The position numbers and the translations under genes were made by a program. The notes beneath the pieces were generated by a model, which ran no database searches, was not told where the DNA came from, and saw only the letters and a program-made list of their open reading frames with translations. A DNA stretch of 8,058 nucleotides from Pseudomonadota bacterium (lineage in GTDB: Bacteria > Pseudomonadota > Gammaproteobacteria > Steroidobacterales > Steroidobacteraceae): assembly GCA_021780395.1 (NCBI GenBank), contig JAJXYU010000361.1, positions 1 to 8,058 on the forward strand, given 5' to 3'. Each line of letters starts with the position of its first letter. Within the stretch, counting starts at the first letter, position 1. Below, one piece after another: positions 1 through 6,931 of this stretch.

Positions 1-554
1 CGTCCGCCGTGAAACCGGGAGCGACCGCGGCGAAGCCGCCGAGCGAGGCGCGACCGGCGCCCCCACGGGCGCCCGCCATGGCGCCTGCGGCGGCGTCATC
101 GGTCGCGGTGGCGTCATCGGTCGCGGCGGCGGCGTCGACCGAGGGGCCGCCCGTCGCGGCGCCGGACACGATCGATGCCCGCGATTGGCCCCGGATCGTC
201 GAGGCGGCCGGACTCAGCGGGATGGCGCGGCAGTTCGCGCTGAATTGCGTTCCGTCGTCGTTCGCGGACGATGTGCTGCACCTGCGGATGGACGCAGCCG
301 CCGCGGACCGGCGCACCCGGCAAGTGGAGGAGCGGCTCGTGCAGGCGCTCGGCCGGCATGTCGGCCGGCCGATCCGGGTGTCCTTCGAGGTCGCCGAATC
401 GGATCTTGCGACGCCCGCGCGGCAGCGGCAGCGAGCCGAGCAGGACCGCGTGGCCGGCGCCGTCGCGGCGTTCGCGGACGATCCCGCGGTCAAGGGCTTG
501 CGCGAACGATTCGGGGCGGAGATCGACATCGCGTCGATCAAGCCGGGCAACTGA
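1..554 (+). CDS. dnaX: DNA polymerase III subunit tau/gamma, C-terminal part (5' end outside window)
   Basis: This is the 3' end of the clamp-loader subunit gene; the reading frame is open from the window edge, with the first whole codon at base 3. The visible part starts with a Pro/Ala/Ser-rich linker of about 55 residues. A compact C-terminal domain follows, opening at the DWPRIVEAAGLSG segment and ending with the family-typical run of 'DPAVKGLRERFGAEI' and 'SIKPGN'. In the tau form this last domain binds the polymerase alpha subunit, and the linker region contacts the replicative helicase. The AAA+ ATPase core and any programmed frameshift site that makes gamma lie upstream and cannot be judged. 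The stop is 18 bases before ybaB, so the two are very likely co-transcribed. The call rests on the C-terminal pattern plus the dnaX-ybaB-recR gene order, which is widespread in proteobacteria. Confidence 0.9.
   Translation, partial: SAVKPGATAAKPPSEARPAPPRAPAMAPAAASSVAVASSVAAAASTEGPPVAAPDTIDARDWPRIVEAAGLSGMARQFALNCVPSSFADDVLHLRMDAAAADRRTRQVEERLVQALGRHVGRPIRVSFEVAESDLATPARQRQRAEQDRVAGAVAAFADDPAVKGLRERFGAEIDIASIKPGN
93..128 (+). repeat. Two tandem 18-base units in the dnaX linker
   Basis: Units at 93-110 and 111-128 match at 17 of 18 positions; the only difference is T at 109 versus C at 127. The repeat is in the dnaX reading frame and encodes ASSVAV then ASSVAA. The 18-base period keeps the frame, so copy-number change would only lengthen or shorten a flexible Ala/Ser-rich linker. 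It is most simply a slippage product in a low-complexity linker. Confidence 0.85.
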
Positions 555-572
555 CAACGAGGGGATGGGGCG

Positions 573-899
573 ATGATCAAGGGTGGAATCGGGAATCTGA
601 TGCGCCAGGCGCAGCAGATGCAGGAAACGATGAAGAAGGCGCAGGAAGAGCTCGCCGCGCTCGAGGTGACCGGTGAAGCCGGCGCGGGCATGGTCAAGGT
701 CGTGATGAACGGCCGACACGAGGTGAGGCAGGTCAAGATCGAGCCGCAGCTCCTCGGCGAGGATCGGGACATGCTCGAAGACCTGCTGGTCGCCGCGATC
801 AACGACGCGTCGCGGCGCGTCGCGGCGCGGATGGAAGAAAAATATGCCGGCTTGATGTCGGGCCTGAATCTCCCGCCCGGCATGAAGATGCCGTTCTGA
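573..899 (+). CDS. ybaB: YbaB/EbfC family nucleoid-associated protein
   Basis: This is a small DNA-binding protein of 108 residues, matching the usual length of about 105-110 for the family. Family members form dimers, bind DNA and are linked to nucleoid organisation and, by gene order, to RecR-dependent repair. Typical features are visible: the [17 protein letters not shown] opening, a long Gln/Lys/Glu-rich helix (residues about 8-30), the central '[21 protein letters not shown]' strand region (about 30-50), 'IEPQLL', the acidic '[14 protein letters not shown]' helix, and a Met/Gly/Pro-rich tail ending in PPGMKMPF. The ATG at 573 follows a purine-rich stretch (GAGGGGATGGGG, about 560-570) that can serve as the ribosome binding site. 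It sits between dnaX (18 bases) and recR (37 bases) in the conserved order. Confidence 0.96.
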   Translation: MIKGGIGNLMRQAQQMQETMKKAQEELAALEVTGEAGAGMVKVVMNGRHEVRQVKIEPQLLGEDRDMLEDLLVAAINDASRRVAARMEEKYAGLMSGLNLPPGMKMPF

Positions 900-936
900 G
901 CCGCGCGCGCCCGCATCGCGTCGACGACCCGCGACG

Positions 937-1536
937 ATGAAATACTCGCCGGCGCTCGCGCGACTGATCGACGCACTGCGCTGTCTGCCCGGTGTCGGGC
1001 CGAAATCCGCCCAGCGCATGGCGTTCCACCTGCTCGAGCGGGATCGCGACGGCGGGCGGCGCCTGGGTCTCGCGCTCGCCGAAGCGATCGACGCGGTCGG
1101 TCATTGCGAGCACTGCCGGATGCTGAGCGAGGATCGGGTCTGCCCGATCTGCGCGTCCGAGAGCCGTCATGCGGGCCTGCTGTGCGTCGTCGAGTCGCCC
1201 GCGGACGTCGTCGCGATCGAACAGTCCGGCGGCTATCGCGGTCGGTATTTCGTGCTGATGGGTCATCTGTCGCCGCTCGACGGCGTCGGGCCGGCCGAGC
1301 TCGGCCTCGACGAGTTCGAGCGCCGGGTCGCCGCGGGTGCCATCACGGAGGTCATCCTCGCGACGAACCCGACCGCGGAGGGCGAGGCGACCGCTCACTA
1401 CCTCGGCGAGATCGCGTTACGGCACGGGGTCAGGGCGTCGCGAATCGCGCATGGCGTGCCGGTCGGTGGCGAGCTGGAGTACGTCGACGGTGGCACGCTC
1501 GCGCACGCGCTCGCGGGCCGCACCGCGATCACCTAG
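937..1536 (+). CDS. recR: Recombination mediator RecR
   Basis: RecR works with RecO (and RecF) to load RecA on SSB-coated single-stranded DNA at gaps. The 199-residue length is normal for the family. Domains in order are an N-terminal helix-hairpin-helix (residues about 5-35, with [17 protein letters not shown]), a four-cysteine zinc finger (C57, C60, C69, C72), and a Toprim domain (about 80-175). The Toprim domain contains the VVESPAD motif with acidic E86, '[12 protein letters not shown]' at 108-119, and '[11 protein letters not shown]' at 143-153. The C-terminal segment [16 protein letters not shown] is the conserved oligomerisation and Walker B-like tail. No clear Shine-Dalgarno sequence precedes the ATG at 937. 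The start is instead chosen because the protein begins directly with the conserved family N-terminus. It is the last gene of the dnaX-ybaB-recR unit and converges with rsgA. Confidence 0.97.
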   Translation: MKYSPALARLIDALRCLPGVGPKSAQRMAFHLLERDRDGGRRLGLALAEAIDAVGHCEHCRMLSEDRVCPICASESRHAGLLCVVESPADVVAIEQSGGYRGRYFVLMGHLSPLDGVGPAELGLDEFERRVAAGAITEVILATNPTAEGEATAHYLGEIALRHGVRASRIAHGVPVGGELEYVDGGTLAHALAGRTAIT

Positions 1537-1570
1537 CGGTCGCCGCACCCGCGGGGCCGCGCGGCGCGCT
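1535..1570. terminator. Candidate bidirectional terminator hairpin between convergent recR and rsgA
   Basis: Arm 1535-1538 plus 1541-1546 pairs with 1561-1566 plus 1567-1570. This gives ten base pairs with a two-base bulge (GT at 1539-1540) and a 14-base loop; the loop itself contains CCC and GGG blocks at 1548-1550 and 1554-1556. The structure begins within the recR stop codon and ends at the rsgA stop codon, filling the whole 33-base convergent gap. There is no T-tract on either side, so intrinsic termination in the classical sense is not shown. GC-rich sequence forms such stems by chance fairly often. Confidence 0.4.
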
Positions 1571-2460
1571 CAGCGGGTCGCGAACCGCACGTACAGTCGC
1601 AGCAGGCGCCGGTAGCTTTCGTACCGCCGCGCGGAGATCGTCCCGGTGTCGACCGCGGCGCGAACCGCGCAACCCGGCTCGCGCAGGTGCTGGCAGTCGC
1701 CAAACCGGCATTGGACCGAGAGCGCCCCGATCTCGACGAAGCCGCGCTCCGCGGCCCTCGCGATGCGCGCCGGCGGCGCGAAGTCGCGCACGCCCGGCGC
1801 GTCGACGATCGCCGCGTCCGCGCCGAGACGGTAACGGCGCGCGGTCGTCGTCGTGTGACGCCCTTCGCGGTCGCGGGTGAGTTCCGCGGTTTGCGCGTCC
1901 GCCGCCGGCACCAGCGAATTCACCAGCGTCGACTTGCCGACGCCCGACTGGCCGACCAGCACGGTCGCGCCGGCCGCGAGCCGAACCCGCAAGTCCTCGA
2001 TCCCGGCTCCCGTTCGACAGCCCACTTCGGCGACCGCGAGTCCGAGCCGCCGATAGTTCGCGATTTCGTCCGCGATCGACGTCCCGTCGAGATCGCCCTT
2101 GTTCACGATCAGCAAGCCATCGATCGCGACCTGCAGGGCGGCGGCCCAGTAGCGATCGACGACGAACCAATCGGGCTCCGGCCGCGGCGCCACCACGATC
2201 GCGAGGCGGTCGATGTTCGCGGCGACCGGTTCGGCGCGACCCCGCGCATCGATTCGTTCCAGGCCGTTGCGGCGGGGGGCGACCGAGTGCACCGTCGGCG
2301 GCGCGTTCGCGTCCCGGCGCCACTCGACCTCGTCACCGCAGACCACCCGGAGCTTGCGGCCCGCGAGCGCACAGTGCACGGGTTCGTCGCCCGCGAGCAC
2401 GAGCGCGCCGCGGCCGTACGCAGCGAGAACGACGCCGATTCCGGAGGGCGTCTCGCTCAT
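1570..2460 (-). CDS. rsgA: Small ribosomal subunit biogenesis GTPase RsgA
   Basis: RsgA is a circularly permuted GTPase that acts late in 30S subunit maturation; its GTPase activity is stimulated by the ribosome. The order of motifs shows the permutation: an N-terminal OB-fold (residues about 7-65), then G4 NKGD at 120-123, the P-loop G1 GQSGVGKST at 170-178, G2 GRHTTT at 200-205, and G3 DAPG at 220-223. A C-terminal zinc-binding knuckle follows, with C251, C256, H258 and C264. At 296 residues it lacks the basic N-terminal extension of roughly 50 residues seen in the Escherichia coli protein, and is closer in length to the Bacillus subtilis form. The OB-fold starts almost at the first residue, and I see no upstream start that would extend it. 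It diverges from orn, an arrangement also seen in E. coli. Confidence 0.97.
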   Translation of the reverse strand: MSETPSGIGVVLAAYGRGALVLAGDEPVHCALAGRKLRVVCGDEVEWRRDANAPPTVHSVAPRRNGLERIDARGRAEPVAANIDRLAIVVAPRPEPDWFVVDRYWAAALQVAIDGLLIVNKGDLDGTSIADEIANYRRLGLAVAEVGCRTGAGIEDLRVRLAAGATVLVGQSGVGKSTLVNSLVPAADAQTAELTRDREGRHTTTTARRYRLGADAAIVDAPGVRDFAPPARIARAAERGFVEIGALSVQCRFGDCQHLREPGCAVRAAVDTGTISARRYESYRRLLRLYVRFATR

Positions 2461-2480
2461 CGAACACCCGATCCGAGCTC

Positions 2481-2489
2481 TGGTACCAT
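2481..2489 (+). promoter_or_regulatory. Possible extended -10 element for orn in the rsgA/orn divergent gap
   Basis: The 65-base gap 2461-2525 must carry promoters for both genes unless they lie inside the coding regions. TGG at 2481-2483 followed by TACCAT at 2484-2489 resembles an extended -10 box (4 of 6 core matches). It would place transcription start near 2496, with a leader of about 30 bases. The first eight bases, TGGTACCA, are a perfect palindrome, so the opposite strand reads TGG-TACCAG toward rsgA as a weaker candidate. The -35 region at 2461-2466 is poor. The orn ribosome binding site is AAGGGGA at about 2515-2521. Confidence 0.3.
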
Positions 2490-2525
2490 CCGCCGCGGGG
2501 CTGCTCGCGCCGGCAAGGGGAATCG

Positions 2526-3071
2526 ATGAAATCCGCTGATAATTTGATTTGGATCGATCTGGAGATGACCGGGCTCGATCCCGACGGCGACCGGATCATC
2601 GAGATCGCGACGATCGTGACCGACTCGCAGCTCGCGATCCTCGCCGAGGGGCCGGTGCTCGCGATCCATCAGAGCGAGGACACGCTCGCGCGGATGGACG
2701 AGTGGAACCGCACGCAACACGGCGGCTCCGGACTCATCGCGCGGGTACGCGCGAGTCGGGTCGACGAGGCTCATGCGGAGCGCGCGACGCTCGACTTCCT
2801 CGAATCCTGGGTCGAGCGGGGACGCTCGCCGATGTGCGGCAACAGCGTGTGCCAGGATCGGCGCTTTCTCGCGCGCCGCATGCCGACGCTCGAGAAGTAC
2901 TTCCATTACCGGAACCTTGACGTGAGCACGCTCAAGGAGCTCGCGTTGCGCTGGGCCCCGCGCGTCGCCGAGGGGCTCCAGAAGCCGTCCACGCACCTCG
3001 CGCTCGACGACGTGCGCGAGTCGATCCGCGAACTGCAGTATTACCGGGAGCGCCTGCTCCGTCCGTTCTGA
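2526..3071 (+). CDS. orn: Oligoribonuclease (DEDDh 3'-5' exonuclease)
   Basis: Orn degrades RNA fragments of two to a few nucleotides, chiefly dinucleotides such as pGpG and pApA, to mononucleotides. It thereby completes RNA decay and cyclic-di-GMP breakdown in the cytoplasm. All catalytic residues are visible: D11 and E13 in [12 protein letters not shown]111 in [12 protein letters not shown], and H157 and D162 in [12 protein letters not shown]. The 181-residue length is standard. The ATG at 2526 is preceded by a good ribosome binding site (AAGGGGA) at a normal spacing, and the protein starts at the conserved N-terminus. The gene diverges from rsgA and converges with ppsA, leaving only nine bases between the two stop codons. 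Confidence 0.98.
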   Translation: MKSADNLIWIDLEMTGLDPDGDRIIEIATIVTDSQLAILAEGPVLAIHQSEDTLARMDEWNRTQHGGSGLIARVRASRVDEAHAERATLDFLESWVERGRSPMCGNSVCQDRRFLARRMPTLEKYFHYRNLDVSTLKELALRWAPRVAEGLQKPSTHLALDDVRESIRELQYYRERLLRPF

Positions 3072-3080
3072 GGCGCCCGA

Positions 3081-5462
3081 TCAACCGCGCTCCGACGACA
3101 GGAACAGCGCGGTATCGATCACGCTGTCCGGATTCAGCGATATGCTGTCGATGCCTTGCTCGACGAGCCAGCGCGCGAGCTCCGGATGGTCGGAGGGGCC
3201 CTGGCCGCAGATGCCGACGTACTTGCCGCTCGCCTTGCACGCGCGGATCGCCATCGCCATCAGGGATTTCACCGCCTCGTCGCGCTCGTCGAACAGCTTT
3301 GCGACGACGCCGGAGTCGCGGTCGAGTCCGAGGGTGAGCTGCGTGAGATCGTTGGAACCGATCGACATGCCGTCGAAGTACTCCAGGTAGCGTTCGGCGA
3401 GCAGCGCGTTGGTCGGCAGCTCGCACATCATGATCAACCGCAGTCCGTCCTCGCCGCGGCGCAGGCCATTCGCCGCGAGGAGCTCCGTCACCGCGGCAGC
3501 CTCGGACAGCGATCGCACGAACGGCACCATCACCTGGACGTTGGTCAGGCCGAATTCGCCCCGAACGATCTTGAGCGCCCGACACTCGAGTTCGAAGCAG
3601 CGTCGGAACGCCGGATCGACGTAGCGCGACGCGCCGCGGAACCCGAGCATCGGGTTCTCCTCGTGGGGCTCGTAGGCCTTGCCGCCGATCAGGTTCGCGT
3701 ACTCGTTCGACTTGAAGTCCGACAGCCGCACGATCACCGGCTCGGGTGCGAAGGCGGCCGCGATCTGCGCGATGCCCTCGACGAGCTTCTCGACATAGAA
3801 CGTGATCGGATCCGGGTATCCGGCGACCTGCCGGCGGATCGTCTCCTTGAGCTCGGCGTTCTGCCGGTCGAGCTCCAGCAGCGCTCGCGGATGCACGCCG
3901 ATCATGCGATTGATGATGAATTCCAGCCGCGCGAGTCCGACTCCCTTGTTCGGGATGCGCGAGAAGTCGAACGCACGGTCGGGATTGCCGACGTTCATCA
4001 TGATCCGCACCGGCAGTTGCGGCAACGAGTCGACCTCGACGTTGCGCTGATCGAATTCCAGCATGCCGTCGTAGACGTGTCCGGTGTCGCCTTCCGCGCA
4101 GGACACGGTGACCGCCCGGCCGTCGGCGATCACCTTGGTCGCGTTGCCGCAGCCGACGACCGCAGGTATCCCGAGTTCGCGAGCGATGATCGCCGCGTGG
4201 CAGGTGCGGCCGCCGCGGTTCGTGACGACGGCCGCGGCTCGCTTCATCACCGGCTCCCAGTCCGGGTCGGTCATGTCGGCGACCAGCACGTCGCCGGCGC
4301 GGACCCGCTCCATGTCCTTCACGTCGGTGATCACCCGCGCATGCCCGGCGCCGATGCGCTGCCCGATGCTGCGTCCGCTCGCGAGCACCGTCGACCGGCC
4401 CTTCAGCGTGTAGCGCTGCACGCTGCGCCCGGCGCGGCTCTGCACGGTCTCGGGTCGCGCCTGCAGGATGTAGATCCTGCCGGTGGCGCCATCCTTGCCC
4501 CACTCGATGTCCATCGGCGCGCGGTAGTGCTCTTCGATGATCAGCGCCTGCCGTGCGAGTTCGAGCACGTCGGCGTCGCCGAGCGAGAACCGCTCGCGCT
4601 CGCCGCTCGCGACCTCGACTGTGCGCACGCGCTCGGCCGAGCCCGCCTCCGCATACACCATCTTGATCGCCTTGCCGCCGAGATTGCGCCGGACGATCGC
4701 GCGCTTGCCCGCGCGCAGCGCCGGCTTGTATACGTAGTACTCGTCGGGGTTCACCGCGCCCTGCACGACGGTCTCACCGAGGCCGTAGGCCGCGGTGATG
4801 AACACCACGTCGCGGAATCCGGAGTCCGTGTCGAGCGTGAACATCACGCCGGAACTCCCGAGGTCGCTGCGGACCATGTGCTGCACGCCGACCGACAACG
4901 CGACGGCCGCGTGGTCGAAGCCGTTGTGCACCCGGTACGCGATCGCGCGATCGTTGAACAGCGAGGCATACACCTCGTGCACGCAGCGAAGGAGATGACT
5001 CTCGCCGCGAACGTTCAGGAACGTCTCCTGCTGGCCGGCGAACGAGGCCTCCGGCAGGTCCTCCGCAGTCGCCGAGGAGCGCACCGCGACCGCGAACTCG
5101 GGCCCTTGCCCCATCGCGCGCCACGCGGTGAGCAACTCCTCCTGGAGCCGGGGCGGGAGCGGCGTCGCGAGGATCCAGCCGCGGATCCGTGCGCCGATCT
5201 CGGCGAGCCGTGCGATGTCGTCGACGTCGAGCGCCGCGAGCGCGTCGCGAACGCGGCCGTCGAGTCCGTCCTGGGCCAGGAAATCCCGATACGCGTGCGC
5301 GGTCGTCGCGAACCCACCGGGCACGGAGACGCCGAGGCCTGCGAGCTCGCTGATCATTTCGCCGATCGACGCGTTCTTGCCGCCGACGAGTTCGATGTCG
5401 CCGCGCTTCAGCCGCGCGAACGGAACGATGTAGGGTTTCATGAGGGGCTGCTTGTCCGACAT
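3081..5462 (-). CDS. ppsA: Phosphoenolpyruvate synthase (pyruvate, water dikinase)
   Basis: PpsA converts pyruvate, ATP and water to phosphoenolpyruvate, AMP and phosphate, feeding gluconeogenesis. Numbering from the start at 5462 gives 793 residues; E. coli has 792. The N-terminal ATP/pyruvate-binding domain carries [10 protein letters not shown] at 27-36, '[19 protein letters not shown]' at 126-144, and LQARPETV at 333-340. The phosphohistidine swivelling domain has [10 protein letters not shown] with catalytic H422; T420, two residues before it, is the position modified by PpsR in E. coli. The C-terminal TIM-barrel PEP/pyruvate domain has [32 protein letters not shown], and [12 protein letters not shown] with acid/base C752. 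The start is uncertain: ATG at 5462 gives numbering one off from E. coli, while ATG at 5441 (786 residues) starts right at the conserved MKPYIV region. Neither has a clear ribosome binding site. It diverges from ppsR. Confidence 0.97.
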   Translation of the reverse strand: MSDKQPLMKPYIVPFARLKRGDIELVGGKNASIGEMISELAGLGVSVPGGFATTAHAYRDFLAQDGLDGRVRDALAALDVDDIARLAEIGARIRGWILATPLPPRLQEELLTAWRAMGQGPEFAVAVRSSATAEDLPEASFAGQQETFLNVRGESHLLRCVHEVYASLFNDRAIAYRVHNGFDHAAVALSVGVQHMVRSDLGSSGVMFTLDTDSGFRDVVFITAAYGLGETVVQGAVNPDEYYVYKPALRAGKRAIVRRNLGGKAIKMVYAEAGSAERVRTVEVASGERERFSLGDADVLELARQALIIEEHYRAPMDIEWGKDGATGRIYILQARPETVQSRAGRSVQRYTLKGRSTVLASGRSIGQRIGAGHARVITDVKDMERVRAGDVLVADMTDPDWEPVMKRAAAVVTNRGGRTCHAAIIARELGIPAVVGCGNATKVIADGRAVTVSCAEGDTGHVYDGMLEFDQRNVEVDSLPQLPVRIMMNVGNPDRAFDFSRIPNKGVGLARLEFIINRMIGVHPRALLELDRQNAELKETIRRQVAGYPDPITFYVEKLVEGIAQIAAAFAPEPVIVRLSDFKSNEYANLIGGKAYEPHEENPMLGFRGASRYVDPAFRRCFELECRALKIVRGEFGLTNVQVMVPFVRSLSEAAAVTELLAANGLRRGEDGLRLIMMCELPTNALLAERYLEYFDGMSIGSNDLTQLTLGLDRDSGVVAKLFDERDEAVKSLMAMAIRACKASGKYVGICGQGPSDHPELARWLVEQGIDSISLNPDSVIDTALFLSSERG
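3084..3113. terminator. Possible terminator stem just after orn, inside the ppsA 3' end
   Basis: Bases 3084-3091 (ACCGCGCT) and 3106-3113 (AGCGCGGT) are perfect inverse complements, giving an eight-base-pair stem with a 14-base loop. It begins 13 bases after the orn stop codon and lies within the last codons of ppsA on the other strand. For orn the position is right for a terminator, but no T-tract follows. For ppsA it would be a coding-end structure. The coding constraint of ppsA may explain it entirely. Confidence 0.28.
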
Positions 5463-5512
5463 TGACGTTGGTGAAACACTCAGCGGCACACGCCGCGGCC
5501 GGCGCCGCCACC

Positions 5513-5519
5513 GGGAGGG
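5513..5519 (+). promoter_or_regulatory. Strong ribosome binding site deciding a TTG start for ppsR
   Basis: GGGAGGG at 5513-5519 is followed by a five-base spacer and TTG at 5525-5527. It is among the best Shine-Dalgarno matches in the window. The two in-frame starts further upstream (TTG 5462, GTG 5471) have no comparable sequence before them. No convincing -10/-35 pair was seen in 5463-5524, which is very GC-rich. Confidence 0.75.
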
Positions 5520-5524
5520 CAACC

Positions 5525-6349
5525 TTGAACAAGCGAACCGTGTTCTTCGTATCCGATCAGACGGGAGTTACCGCGGAGACGATGGGTCACAGCCTGATGA
5601 CGCAGTTCGACGGCATCGAATTCAGCCAGATTACTGTGCCATTTATCTCAACCGTTGACAAGGCGCGCGAGGCGGTGCGCAAGATCGATCTGGTCGCCGC
5701 GCAGGAGGGCGTCCGGCCGATCGTGTTCAGCACGCTCGTCCAGGAGGACGTGCGCAACGTCGTTCGCGGCAGCACCGGGTTGTTCCTCGATTTCTTCGAT
5801 CCGTTCCTGGCGCCGCTGGAGAGTGAACTGTGCACTCAATCGAGCCACGCGGTCGGACGCGCGCACCGGATGGCCGATGGCCACGCGTATGCTCTGCGAA
5901 TCGACGCGACGAATTACGCGATGGCGAGCGACGACGGATCGGCGATCGGCGGCTATGCGCGCGCGGACGTGATCCTGATCGGCGTATCGCGGTCGGGAAA
6001 GACGCCGACGTGCCTGTACCTGGCCATGCAGTACGGGGTGTTCGCGGCGAACTATCCGTTGACCGAGGAGGATCTCGAGTCGCGCAAGCTCCCGCGCGCG
6101 GTGGAGCCGTACCAGTCGAGGCTCTTCGGTCTGACGATCAAGCCCGATCGACTGCAGCAGATCCGCAACGAGCGCCGGCCCGACAGCCGGTACTCGTCGG
6201 CCGCCCAGGTCGCGTTCGAACTCCGGGCGGCAGAGGCGCTGTTCGAGCGGTACGGCATTCCGGTGATCGACTCGACCGAGTGCTCGATCGAGGAAATGTC
6301 GAGCCGGATACTCGATCGCATGGGTGTCGAGCGGCGCCTGCGACCATGA
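5525..6349 (+). CDS. ppsR: PEP synthase regulatory protein (bifunctional kinase/pyrophosphorylase, DUF299)
   Basis: PpsR controls PEP synthase by ADP-dependent phosphorylation of the threonine next to its catalytic histidine (inactivation) and by phosphate-dependent removal of that phosphate (activation). With the TTG start it has 274 residues, close to the 277 of E. coli. Motifs include the N-terminal [16 protein letters not shown] (residues about 9-24), the P-loop [15 protein letters not shown] at about 153-167 with G158-K159-T160, a 'NYPLTEEDL' segment soon after, and '[11 protein letters not shown]' near the end, which is typical of the family. The start choice rests on the strong ribosome binding site at 5513-5519 and on the fit to the family N-terminus. 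Longer in-frame starts at 5462 or 5471 would add about 18-21 low-complexity residues and would abut the ppsA start. It diverges from its target gene ppsA with 62 bases between starts, a conserved arrangement that supports joint function. Confidence 0.95.
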   Translation: MNKRTVFFVSDQTGVTAETMGHSLMTQFDGIEFSQITVPFISTVDKAREAVRKIDLVAAQEGVRPIVFSTLVQEDVRNVVRGSTGLFLDFFDPFLAPLESELCTQSSHAVGRAHRMADGHAYALRIDATNYAMASDDGSAIGGYARADVILIGVSRSGKTPTCLYLAMQYGVFAANYPLTEEDLESRKLPRAVEPYQSRLFGLTIKPDRLQQIRNERRPDSRYSSAAQVAFELRAAEALFERYGIPVIDSTECSIEEMSSRILDRMGVERRLRP

Positions 6350-6394
6350 GTCGCAAGACCGCGATCACAGGCGTGGCGGCCTGCGCGAGCGTGC

Positions 6395-6422
6395 CGGACA
6401 CCTGCGTGCTGCGTGGTATAGT
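6395..6422 (+). promoter_or_regulatory. Sigma70-like promoter in front of the DUF1249 gene
   Basis: A -35-like CGGACA (6395-6400, 4 of 6 matches) is separated by 16 bases from TATAGT (6417-6422, 5 of 6 matches). A TGG at 6414-6416 forms an extended -10. In this GC-rich sequence a TATAGT with TGn before it stands out. Transcription would be expected to start about seven bases after the -10, at 6429-6430, which coincides with the ATG of the downstream gene. Confidence 0.6.
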
Positions 6423-6428
6423 CGGGAC

Positions 6429-6875
6429 ATGATCGCGGATCAACGATGCACGACGACGTGGCGCGCGACGCGCGGGAGCTTCGTCGGCTTGATGACGCTG
6501 TACGAGAGCAATTATCTGCGTCTCGGCTGGGTCCTGAGCGATCTGCGCTGCGCCGACGAGCCCGCGGTCTCGCGCATCGTCACGGACTGCGATCTGCTGT
6601 ACCTGCCGATCGACTCCGGTCCCTACACGCGTCGTTTCCGTCTCACCTACCGTTTCGAGGTCGACGGCGTCACGCTGCTGGATCCCGATCTCGAGGTTTG
6701 CGTGTATCACGACGCGCGGCTCGCCGAGGCGCGCAGCGTGCGAGGCGCCGCACGTCATCCGGAGATCGCCCGCTTGAGCGCCGGCCTCAAGCGTGAACTG
6801 GATCTACGCTGGGCGCGCAACATGATGTTAAACAAGTGGCTCGAGTATTGCGCTGAACGGGGACATCGCTTCTAG
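6429..6875 (+). CDS. yqiB: DUF1249 domain protein, YqiB-type
   Basis: This is a member of the DUF1249 family, whose biochemical role is unknown to me. The 148-residue product has the recognisable family layout. An N-terminal 'LMTLYESNYLRLGWVL' helix (residues about 21-36) corresponds to the segment around 'CEMNF' in E. coli YqiB. A central set of strands (about 58-92) follows, then the signature VYHDARLAEA at 92-101, and a C-terminal helix LNKWLEYCAERGH at 134-146. There is no signal peptide or membrane segment, so it is probably cytoplasmic. ATG 6429 has no Shine-Dalgarno sequence and lies at the predicted transcription start. ATG 6492 has a GGGAG at 6474-6478, but the 13-base spacing is long and it would cut into the conserved N-terminal helix. 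A TTG at 6489 is a third option. It is a separate transcription unit from ppsR, 79 bases downstream. Confidence 0.85.
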   Translation: MIADQRCTTTWRATRGSFVGLMTLYESNYLRLGWVLSDLRCADEPAVSRIVTDCDLLYLPIDSGPYTRRFRLTYRFEVDGVTLLDPDLEVCVYHDARLAEARSVRGAARHPEIARLSAGLKRELDLRWARNMMLNKWLEYCAERGHRF

Positions 6876-6885
6876 GATCCGCTCG

Positions 6886-6907
6886 CGCCGGGGCGGGGGC
6901 CCCGGCG
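6886..6907 (+). terminator. GC-only hairpin after the DUF1249 gene
   Basis: CGCCGGGG (6886-6893) and CCCCGGCG (6900-6907) form a perfect eight-base-pair stem with a six-base loop, beginning 11 bases after the stop codon. No T-tract follows, so it may be a terminator, an attenuating or RNA-stabilising structure, or chance pairing in a GC-only stretch. It fills most of the 56-base gap before the next gene, so any promoter for that gene would have to overlap it. No -10-like sequence was seen there. Confidence 0.4.
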
Positions 6908-6931
6908 ACGGCGCGCCGCGCGGGGCTGTGG

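Noticed and set aside
114..1019. A 301-codon open frame on the - strand opposite dnaX, ybaB and recR
   Set aside because: It covers parts of three well-supported genes and has the Arg/His-rich composition of an antisense shadow; no family features.
1104..1880. A 258-codon + strand frame across recR and rsgA
   Set aside because: Out-of-frame with recR and antisense to rsgA; Arg/Ala-rich with no motif.
2932..4503. A 523-codon open frame on the - strand overlapping orn and ppsA
   Set aside because: It is out of frame within ppsA and antisense to orn. Its Arg-rich composition with no motif is typical of shadow frames in GC-rich DNA.
3156..5465. A 769-codon open frame on the + strand, antisense to nearly all of ppsA
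   Set aside because: Its codons are in register with ppsA codons on the other strand, so it stays open simply because ppsA lacks TTA, CTA and TCA codons, as expected at high GC. Its product is Arg/Asp/His-rich with no recognisable domain, while ppsA has every catalytic motif.
5462..5467. TTGACG as a -35 box for ppsR
   Set aside because: No acceptable -10 box lies 16-18 bases downstream; the expected site is GC-rich. It also overlaps the ppsA start codon.
5463..5522. N-terminal extension of ppsA to a start at 5522 (20 extra residues)
   Set aside because: The extra residues are Arg-rich, unlike the family, and the extension would reach the ppsR ribosome binding site. Length from 5462 already matches the family.
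6324..6428. Upstream start at 6324 for the DUF1249 gene (35 extra residues)
   Set aside because: It would overlap the ppsR 3' end, has no conserved content, and lies upstream of the strong promoter at 6395-6422.
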